Origin: an uncultured Aquimarina sp.
GTDB lineage: Bacteria > Bacteroidota > Bacteroidia > Flavobacteriales > Flavobacteriaceae
Direction of reading: 5' to 3'
Assembly: GCA_937958735.1 (NCBI GenBank)
Contig: CALGNG010000187.1
Coordinates: forward strand, 1 to 6,365
DNA: 6,365 nucleotides
This document shows, in pieces, positions 1 through 4,686 of the stretch. The first letter of the stretch is position 1; each line of letters begins with the position of its first letter. The translations under genes and the position numbers were made by a program. Under the pieces are notes generated by a model that saw only the letters and a list, made by a program, of their open reading frames with translations, ran no database searches and was not told where the DNA came from.

Positions 1-1002
1 CGCCTGTCTAGAAAATTACTTCCTGGATTAGCCTCTTACAGCTTAGGCAAACTTTGTAGCGCTGTAGACATCCAACTAACCGACAGACACCGAGCCAAAG
101 GAGATGCCGAAGCCACCGTAAAACTTTTTGAACTATTATTACAACAGGAAAATGCTAGCGATGTATTCGAAACCTTTCTAAAAGCCAATAATCGCCAAGC
201 CACTCTACCGGCACATTTACCCGACGAAGTTTTCGAAAACATCCCTAACTCCACTGGAGTTTATTTTTTTAAAGATCAAAAAAATAAAATTATATATGTA
301 GGTAAAGCTAAAGATTTAAAAAAACGAGTCTTAAGCCATTTTTACGACAAAAAACAAAAAGAACTAGATTTATGCAGAGAAACTGCACATATCGATTTCG
401 AGCTATCTGGCTCAGAATTTTTAGCACTCCTAATGGAAGATGCTGCTATAAAAAAACACCTCCCCCCTTATAATGTATCGGCAAAAAAAGTCCCTAAAAA
501 TTTTGGGATTTTTAATTACACCGACCGCAGAGGTGTACTCCATTTCTCTGTAAACACCCTAAAACTTTGCCCTAACCCCTTAATTATATTTCACACAAAA
601 CAAGATGCTCTTTTATATCTCGAAAAAATTTGTAAAACCTTCGGGCTGTGCCCCAAATATTGCAACCTACAACATAATGTGACACAATGCGACCACTATA
701 AAATTAATAGCTGTAAAGGCATTTGTACCAAAAAAGAAAGTCCTGCTTTATACAACATTAGAGTAAAACAAGCTAAAGACTATATCGTAGAAAGCACTAA
801 AAACAAAATTATAAAACTACCTGGCCGAAACTTCCACGAAGAAGCCTTTGTTCTTATTAAAGACAGCATATACATGGGTTATGGATTTATAAATAGGGAT
901 TTACAAATAACTAGCCCAGAACAATTAGAAAGTTATTTAACACCTCAAAAAGACTCTTTAGATATACAACGTATTTTAAGAAAACATGCAAGCAAACATT
1001 AA
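1..1002 (+). CDS. DEDDh 3'-5' exonuclease (DNA Pol III epsilon-like) fused to GIY-YIG nuclease, 5'-truncated
   Basis: The frame is open from the first base, so the gene begins before the window; 333 codons are visible. Codons 30-35 read HRAKGD, which fits the HxAxxD (ExoIII) motif closing an epsilon/DnaQ-type exonuclease domain; the earlier acidic motifs lie upstream of the window. A GIY-YIG domain follows: GVY at 86-88, YVG at 99-101, Arg109, Glu146 and Asn158. The 12-residue Glu-Asn spacing matches the UvrC catalytic pattern as I remember it. A cysteine-rich stretch (Cys217, 221, 230, 238, 242) resembles the segment after the nuclease domain in UvrC/Cho proteins. Bacteroidota carry such fusions, usually about 450-460 residues from memory, so roughly 120 residues are missing. 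A role in DNA repair or processing is inferred; the true substrate is unknown. An ATG at 433 is internal and is not the start. The gene converges on rlmH. Confidence 0.88.
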   Translation, partial: RLSRKLLPGLASYSLGKLCSAVDIQLTDRHRAKGDAEATVKLFELLLQQENASDVFETFLKANNRQATLPAHLPDEVFENIPNSTGVYFFKDQKNKIIYVGKAKDLKKRVLSHFYDKKQKELDLCRETAHIDFELSGSEFLALLMEDAAIKKHLPPYNVSAKKVPKNFGIFNYTDRRGVLHFSVNTLKLCPNPLIIFHTKQDALLYLEKICKTFGLCPKYCNLQHNVTQCDHYKINSCKGICTKKESPALYNIRVKQAKDYIVESTKNKIIKLPGRNFHEEAFVLIKDSIYMGYGFINRDLQITSPEQLESYLTPQKDSLDIQRILRKHASKH

Positions 1003-1476
1003 TTACCTATGGTGGTAAGGCTCGTTCTTTAAAATAGTAAACCCTCGATACAATTGTTCTATAAAAAACAAGCGAACCATTTGGTGAGAAAAAGTCATCT
1101 TAGAAAGCGAAATTTTCCCTTGGGATCGTTTATAAATCCCCTCGCTAAACCCATAAGGACCACCAATAACAAATACTAAGTTTTTAATTCCACTATTCAT
1201 TTGTTTTTGTAAATACTCGGAAAAATGTATCGATGTAAACTGCTTTCCGTTCTCGTCCAATAGCACTACCATATCCGAAGAATTTACTTTTTTCAGAATC
1301 AACTCCCCTTCCTTCTCCTTTTGCTGCTTTTCGCTTAAGTTTTTAACCTTTTTAATATCAGGAATAACCTCAAAATTAAATTTAATATAAAAACCCAACC
1401 GTTTTCTATATTCCTCTATAAGAGTAAGCAATTCCCTATTATCTGTTTTCCCTATGGCAATTAAAGTGATAGTCAT
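1003..1476 (-). CDS. rlmH: RlmH, 23S rRNA (pseudouridine1915-N3)-methyltransferase
   Basis: This 157-residue cytoplasmic SPOUT-family enzyme uses S-adenosylmethionine to methylate N3 of pseudouridine 1915 in helix 69 of 23S rRNA, acting on assembled ribosomes. Length and motifs fit the family (about 155-160 residues). The visible marks are LDENGKQF at 73-80, the glycine-rich cofactor loop FVIGGPYG at 102-109, SLSKMTFSHQMVRL at 122-135, EQLYRGF at 140-146, and the C-terminal NEPYHHR. The last two belong to the knotted SAM site and the conserved tail. The start at 1476 gives the standard N-terminus MTITLIAIGK; there is no Shine-Dalgarno sequence, only an A/T-rich leader. It is divergent from nadC and convergent with the exonuclease gene, with stop codons touching. 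Nothing appears truncated. Confidence 0.96.
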   Translation of the reverse strand: MTITLIAIGKTDNRELLTLIEEYRKRLGFYIKFNFEVIPDIKKVKNLSEKQQKEKEGELILKKVNSSDMVVLLDENGKQFTSIHFSEYLQKQMNSGIKNLVFVIGGPYGFSEGIYKRSQGKISLSKMTFSHQMVRLFFIEQLYRGFTILKNEPYHHR

Positions 1477-1509
1477 TAAAAAAAGTTAAGTATTTTCTTC
1501 AAAAAAAGG

Positions 1510-1517
1510 TTACTTTG
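1510..1517 (+). promoter_or_regulatory. Candidate -7 box for the nadC operon
   Basis: TTACTTTG matches TAnnTTTG at five of six fixed positions and lies 24 bases before the nadC start, which predicts a leader of about 20 nt. I see no good TTTG -33 element at the right distance; GTTAAG near 1485-1490 is the nearest sequence. The box sits within a short inverted repeat (TTAC at 1510-1513, GTAA at 1517-1520). Weak evidence. Confidence 0.3.
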
Positions 1518-1523
1518 TAATAT

Positions 1524-1553
1524 CAAAAATACTAATCTAATATGATAACCAAA
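1524..1553 (-). promoter_or_regulatory. Candidate Bacteroidota-type promoter for rlmH
   Basis: On the minus strand a TTTG (1553-1550) is followed after 18 bases by TATTTTTG (1531-1524), a full match to the TAnnTTTG -7 box with a TTTG -33 box at an accepted spacing for flavobacterial sigma. Transcription would begin near 1518-1520, leaving a leader of about 40 nt to the rlmH ATG at 1476. The -33 box lies inside the first codons of nadC. This is motif matching only. Confidence 0.45.
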
Positions 1554-2405
1554 GATCAATTCGACACAGAGATACAATTAATTATTGCAAATGCTATTAG
1601 AGAAGATGTAGGAGATGGAGACCACAGCTCTTTAGCCTGTATCCCTACCGATGCCTCTGGAAAAGCAAAACTATTAGTAAAAGATGAAGGCATACTTGCT
1701 GGAGTAGAATTTGCTAAATATGTTTTTGCCTATGTAGATCCTAATTTAGAAGTAGAAGTATTTATAAACGATGGCGAAACCGTAAAATATGGAGACATTG
1801 CTTTTTATGTAACAGGAAGTTCTTTATCTATTTTAAAAGCAGAGCGTCTAGTCTTAAATGCTATGCAACGCATGAGTGCTATTGCCACTAAAACAAAAAT
1901 GTTTGTAGACCTATTAGCTGGTACCAAAACTAAAATTTTAGATACCAGAAAAACCACCCCAGGCATACGTGCCTTGGAAAAATGGGCTGTAAAAATTGGA
2001 GGAGGAGAAAATCATCGTTTTGCTTTGTATGACATGATTATGCTAAAAGACAATCATATAGATTTTGCTGGCGGCATTACCCAAGCCATTGCCCAAACGC
2101 AAGCTTATTTAAAAGAAACCCATCGCGACCTAAAAATTATTGTCGAAGCTAGAGATTTAGAAGAAATTAAAGAGATTCTAAAAAGCAAAGGAGTCTACCG
2201 CATTTTAATAGATAACTTTAATTACAAAGACACCAAAACAGCCGTAGCACTAATAGGCGATACCTGCCTTACCGAATCTAGCGGAGGCATTAACGAAGAT
2301 ACCATACGCAAATACGCAGAATGTGGTGTAAACTATATTAGTAGTGGCTCCCTAACCCACTCTGTCTATAATTTAGATTTAAGCCTAAAAGCCGTAGAAG
2401 AATAA
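1542..2405 (+). CDS. nadC: NadC, quinolinate phosphoribosyltransferase (decarboxylating)
   Basis: The enzyme converts quinolinate and PRPP to nicotinate mononucleotide, CO2 and pyrophosphate, the step where de novo NAD synthesis joins the common pathway; it is cytoplasmic. The 287-residue length is normal. Family motifs are in order: EDVGDGDHSS at 21-30; AERLVLNAMQR at 100-110 with Arg102; DTRKTTPG at 134-141 (Arg136, Lys137); GGGENHR at 153-159 (His158, Arg159); MLKDNH at 167-172 (Lys169); VEA at 201-203 (Glu202); LIDNF at 222-226 (Asp224); ESSGGI at 245-250; and GVNYISSGSLTHS at 262-274. These are the expected quinolinate- and phosphoribosyl-binding residues, so the enzyme should be active. 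ATG 1542 gives the usual N-terminus; an A/T-rich leader without Shine-Dalgarno precedes it. It is first in the plus-strand run, 43 bases before the membrane gene. No nadA or nadB is visible here. Confidence 0.97.
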   Translation: MITKDQFDTEIQLIIANAIREDVGDGDHSSLACIPTDASGKAKLLVKDEGILAGVEFAKYVFAYVDPNLEVEVFINDGETVKYGDIAFYVTGSSLSILKAERLVLNAMQRMSAIATKTKMFVDLLAGTKTKILDTRKTTPGIRALEKWAVKIGGGENHRFALYDMIMLKDNHIDFAGGITQAIAQTQAYLKETHRDLKIIVEARDLEEIKEILKSKGVYRILIDNFNYKDTKTAVALIGDTCLTESSGGINEDTIRKYAECGVNYISSGSLTHSVYNLDLSLKAVEE

Positions 2406-2448
2406 ACTCGACCTATTAAAACGATACTTTTATATCGACTATACATTT

Positions 2449-3381
2449 ATGCCACTTAATTTAAAACATCTAGTAATAAAAATCCCTGGAGTAATTTTAT
2501 TACTAAGATTACTCCAAGGCATAAAAATACCTGGATTAAATGGGTTATCGTTATATAACCTAATTACCATTTACATAAACGGGATAGCCAAAGGCGCTTT
2601 TTCTATAAGAGCTTCTGCTATTTCTTACAGCCTTTTTTTAGCCATTTTTCCATTCCTATTATTCCTCTTAAACCTAATCCCCTTTGTTCCATTCGAAAAC
2701 TTTCAAGAAGAATTTATAGCCTTCATCAACTCTGTCCTCCCCCCTAACACCTCCGACTTTTTTGATGGAGTAATTACCGATATTGTTAAAAACAAAAGAG
2801 GAGGACTCCTATCCTCCACCTTCTTATTATCCATGTTTTTAATGACCAATGGCATCAACTCTGTATTCTCTGGATTTAACAATTCCTACCATACTGGTAT
2901 TAGCCATAGTTTCCTAAAACAGTACGGACTAGCTTTTGGTGTAGCCATTATTGTGGCACTGTTATTGATTTCAACTGTATACATTACCCTGTATCTCACC
3001 TATTTAGTAAATACCTATGATATATATCTAATTGGAGACGCATTGTTTTGGCTAGTATCTGGTCGAATTTTATTTGTTATACTAATGGTATTTTTTAACA
3101 CCTCTGTCTTATTTTATTTCGGAACTAAAGAAGGTAGAAAAAATCGTTTTTTTTCCGCAGGGGCACTCTTAACTACCATATTAATTATTACCACCACCTA
3201 CCTATTTGGGTTTTATATTCAAAACTTTTCTAGTTATAACGAAATTTATGGATCTATAGGGGCATTACTAATATTAACTCTATACATCTGGTTAAATTCA
3301 AATTTAATTCTCTTGGGTTATGAATTAAACGCAAGTATTACTAAATTGAAAACACAAACCATTAACACAAAAAAAACATGA
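2449..3381 (+). CDS. YihY/BrkB-family inner-membrane protein
   Basis: A 310-residue integral membrane protein of the YihY/BrkB family (E. coli YihY was once mislabelled ribonuclease BN; Bordetella BrkB was linked to serum resistance). Molecular function is unknown. A soluble, amphipathic start (1-50) precedes six hydrophobic segments at about 56-80, 117-140, 158-184, 195-222, 233-257 and 266-291, then a short polar tail rich in Lys and Thr. Family-like stretches include SIRASAISYSLFLAIFPFLL (52-71), the GSIGALL motif (268-274) and WLNSNLILLGYELNA (281-295). IKIPG occurs twice (10-14 and 25-29). It lies 43 bases after nadC with no terminator between, so co-transcription is likely. Its TGA overlaps the ATG of the next gene (ATGA), implying translational coupling. 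No Shine-Dalgarno is seen. Confidence 0.92.
   Translation: MPLNLKHLVIKIPGVILLLRLLQGIKIPGLNGLSLYNLITIYINGIAKGAFSIRASAISYSLFLAIFPFLLFLLNLIPFVPFENFQEEFIAFINSVLPPNTSDFFDGVITDIVKNKRGGLLSSTFLLSMFLMTNGINSVFSGFNNSYHTGISHSFLKQYGLAFGVAIIVALLLISTVYITLYLTYLVNTYDIYLIGDALFWLVSGRILFVILMVFFNTSVLFYFGTKEGRKNRFFSAGALLTTILIITTTYLFGFYIQNFSSYNEIYGSIGALLILTLYIWLNSNLILLGYELNASITKLKTQTINTKKT
2484..2519 (+). other. Strong intragenic hairpin near the start of the YihY-family gene
   Basis: Bases 2484-2499 pair with 2504-2519 around a TTAC tetraloop (2500-2503). Of 16 stem positions, 14 are Watson-Crick, one is G-T (2496/2507) and one mismatches (2486/2517). The uninterrupted core is GGAGTAAT at 2488-2495 with ATTACTCC at 2508-2515. 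It begins 35 bases after the ATG. No T-run follows, so it is not an intrinsic terminator; any effect on translation or RNA stability is inference. Confidence 0.5.
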
Positions 3382-3947
3382 AAAAAATCGCACTTCTTTT
3401 AATAAGCCTTTTCTTATGTCTACCCCTATTGGCACAAACTAAAGTGGGCGACGCTACTTTATCCAACACCTTTAAAGTAGACACGCATGAATTAATTTTA
3501 AATGGTGCTGGCTTAAGAGAAAAACTATGGTTTGATTTATATGCTTGTGGACTATATTTACAAAACAAAAACACCTCTGCCTCCTCCATTACCACAACAG
3601 ACCAGCCTATGGTAATGCATTTAGAAATTTTATCCCGTTTATTATCCAAAAAGAAAATGATTGGTGCATTTAAAGATGGTTTTAACAATACCAACACCCC
3701 AGAAACTATTAATATATTAGAACAAAAATTTACTACATTTATAAGTTTTTTACACGAAGATATAGAAGTAGGAGATAAGTATAACCTAGTATACACTCCA
3801 ACTACAGGAACCACTTTATTTAAAAACAACAACAAATTAGGAACTATAGAAAGCCCCCTTTTTAAAACTGCCATCTTTAATATTTGGTTATCTCAAAACC
3901 CTGTAGATAGCGATCTTAAAGAAAAATTACTAGGTAGTTCCGAATAA
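3378..3947 (+). CDS. Exported chalcone-isomerase-like protein, first of a tandem pair
   Basis: This 189-residue protein fits the bacterial chalcone isomerase-like family (Chalcone_3 type), whose role in bacteria is unknown; related eukaryotic proteins with this fold bind fatty acids. A Lys-Lys N-terminus and hydrophobic core (residues 3-18) form a signal peptide with likely cleavage LLA|Q after Ala19, so the protein should be periplasmic. The core family signature LNGAGLR...DLYACGLYLQ spans 41-62, with Arg47 where plant chalcone isomerase has an active-site Arg; the C-terminal signature is KLGTIESPLFKTAIFNIWL (153-171) and DSDLKEKLLG (177-186). True chalcone isomerase activity is not expected. 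The start overlaps the preceding stop by 4 bases and follows an A8 run. The next gene is a paralogue with matching residue numbering. The assignment rests on fold signatures I recognise, not on a search. Confidence 0.82.
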   Translation: MKKIALLLISLFLCLPLLAQTKVGDATLSNTFKVDTHELILNGAGLREKLWFDLYACGLYLQNKNTSASSITTTDQPMVMHLEILSRLLSKKKMIGAFKDGFNNTNTPETINILEQKFTTFISFLHEDIEVGDKYNLVYTPTTGTTLFKNNNKLGTIESPLFKTAIFNIWLSQNPVDSDLKEKLLGSSE

Positions 3948-3976
3948 TTAAAACCGCTTTTAATCCCCAAATAATT

Positions 3977-4537
3977 ATGAGAAAATTATTATTATTTATT
4001 CTTTTTTCCCTACTATTAAACCTATCTCAAGCACAAATTCCTATTGGTAAAACAACAATGGAATACCAAATTACACGAGAAGACCAAACCTTAACCATGA
4101 ACGGAGGAGGAACAAGAGCATGGTCTTTTGTCGAGCTCTATTCTGCTGGACTGTATCTAAAAAGCAAAAGCAAAGACCCTATAGCCATTAGTTATAAAAA
4201 CGAAACCATGTCTATTAGAATTAAAATTACCTCTAAGCTAGTTACTAGAGAGCGCATGTTAGAATCTATAGAAGAAGGCTTTAAAAAATCTACCGATAAC
4301 AAAACGGAACCTTTAAAAGACAGAATAGCTAAACTTAGAGAATACTACGCAAAAGAAATGATAAAAGGAGACATCTTAGAACTGGCCTACATAAAAGACA
4401 AAGGAATAATCTGTTATCTTAACGAAAAAAAACTAGGAATAATAAAAGGCCAGGATTTTAAATTTGCCTTATATAAAATATGGTTAGGAGAAATACCTAT
4501 TAGCAATAGCTTAAAAAAAAGTATGTTAAACATATAA
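3977..4537 (+). CDS. Exported chalcone-isomerase-like protein, second of a tandem pair
   Basis: A 186-residue paralogue of the gene just upstream. The signal peptide covers residues 1-19 (MRKLLLFILF..., cleavage SQA|Q), so it is probably periplasmic. The signatures line up without gaps in the first 60 residues: MNGGGTR at 41-47 and ELYSAGLYLKSK at 53-64, against NGAGLR and DLYACGLYLQNK. Near the end, KKLGIIKGQDFKFALYKIWLGEIP (151-174) pairs with KLGTIES...IWLSQNP. It differs in a more charged middle (89-131, many Lys and Glu), where the first copy is more neutral. It keeps the usual IWLG where the first copy has IWLS. The start at 3977 follows a 29-base gap with no Shine-Dalgarno. It ends in tandem in-frame stops TAA TAG. 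Ligand and function are unknown; lipid or hydrophobic-ligand binding is inferred from the fold. Confidence 0.82.
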   Translation: MRKLLLFILFSLLLNLSQAQIPIGKTTMEYQITREDQTLTMNGGGTRAWSFVELYSAGLYLKSKSKDPIAISYKNETMSIRIKITSKLVTRERMLESIEEGFKKSTDNKTEPLKDRIAKLREYYAKEMIKGDILELAYIKDKGIICYLNEKKLGIIKGQDFKFALYKIWLGEIPISNSLKKSMLNI

Positions 4538-4593
4538 TAGAATATAGCACTTAAATTACCTTAATCTCATATAGCTCTGGCTTACCCTTTAAG

Positions 4594-4601
4594 TAACTTT
4601 G
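4594..4601 (+). promoter_or_regulatory. Promoter-like TAACTTTG box upstream of the hairpin
   Basis: This is a full match to the Bacteroidota -7 box TAnnTTTG. Transcription would begin near 4606, just before the hairpin at 4611, which would then form the very 5' end of a priA leader. No TTG or TTTG element is seen 17-23 bases upstream, so this may be chance. Confidence 0.22.
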
Positions 4602-4610
4602 TCTTCTAAA

Positions 4611-4661
4611 ATTAAAAAGCAAAAGACCCAACCTAAAACGATGGATCTTTTGCTTTTTAAT
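4611..4661 (+). terminator. Rho-independent terminator (probably bidirectional) after the second chalcone-isomerase-like gene
   Basis: Bases 4611-4630 pair with 4642-4661 around an 11-base loop (4631-4641). Nineteen of 20 positions match; the single mismatch is C4627/A4645. The arms carry AAAAAGC and GCTTTTT at their outer ends, giving a T-run on the descending arm of the plus strand and, by symmetry, on the minus strand. It lies 73 bases after the stop at 4537 and 25 before priA. It most likely ends the nadC run; an attenuator role for priA is possible if the box at 4594 is used. Confidence 0.8.
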
Positions 4662-4682
4662 AACATCAATTCTTTATTTTTG
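4649..4682 (+). promoter_or_regulatory. Candidate priA promoter
   Basis: TTTG at 4649-4652 is followed after 22 bases by TATTTTTG at 4675-4682, a full match to TAnnTTTG at the long end of known flavobacterial spacing. The -33 box lies in the descending arm of the hairpin. Expected initiation about 4-7 bases after the box falls at or beside the priA ATG (4687), suggesting a leaderless or nearly leaderless message. Confidence 0.4.
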
Positions 4683-4686
4683 TGCT

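Larger units (their letters stand above)
4538..4686. other. Intergenic region between the nadC run and priA
   Basis: No coding signal is seen in this 149-base gap. It holds a 7-base inverted repeat (ACTTAAA 4549-4555, TTTAAGT 4588-4594) spaced by 32 bases, a TAACTTTG box at 4594-4601, the long hairpin at 4611-4661, and the candidate priA promoter at 4649-4682. I see no riboswitch fold or tRNA. Confidence 0.7.

Noticed and set aside
36..254. Minus-strand open frame of 72 codons
   Set aside because: It lies wholly opposite the exonuclease-GIY-YIG coding sequence, which has clear motifs in its own frame, and its translation resembles no family.
260..288. Perfect 11-base inverted repeat with a 7-base loop
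   Set aside because: The arms are A/T runs inside a lysine/phenylalanine-rich part of the GIY-YIG domain; composition and coding explain it.
433..1002. ATG at 433 as the start of a separate 189-residue gene
   Set aside because: The frame is open back to base 1 and the GIY-YIG motifs begin before 433; Glu146 of the active site directly follows this Met, so it is internal.
1930..1941. 12-base palindrome CTAAAATTTTAG in nadC
   Set aside because: It encodes the conserved TKILD stretch, and flanking bases do not extend the symmetry, so chance in A/T-rich coding DNA is enough.
2422..2437. Short hairpin CGATA/TATCG between nadC and the membrane gene
   Set aside because: Five base pairs with no following T-run; too weak for a terminator, and the genes look co-transcribed.
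2476..2535. Direct repeat flanking the hairpin, considered as an insertion footprint
   Set aside because: Both copies are in frame and encode IKIPG, apparently usual in the N-terminus of flavobacterial family members; no mobile-element ends or gene are present.
3362..3874. Minus-strand open frame of 170 codons opposite the first chalcone-isomerase-like gene
   Set aside because: The plus strand carries a signal peptide and family signatures; the minus translation is a low-complexity shadow without recognisable domains.
3947..3964. 7-bp inverted repeat (ATTAAAA, loop CCGC, TTTTAAT) between the two chalcone-isomerase-like genes
   Set aside because: The stem is all A-T and overlaps the stop codon; it is too weak to call a terminator within a 29-base gap.
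4538..4610. Possible small structured RNA or riboswitch built on the ACTTAAA/TTTAAGT repeat
   Set aside because: Only a 7-bp A/T-rich outer stem and a 3-bp inner pairing (AGC/GCT) support it; no known riboswitch core is seen.
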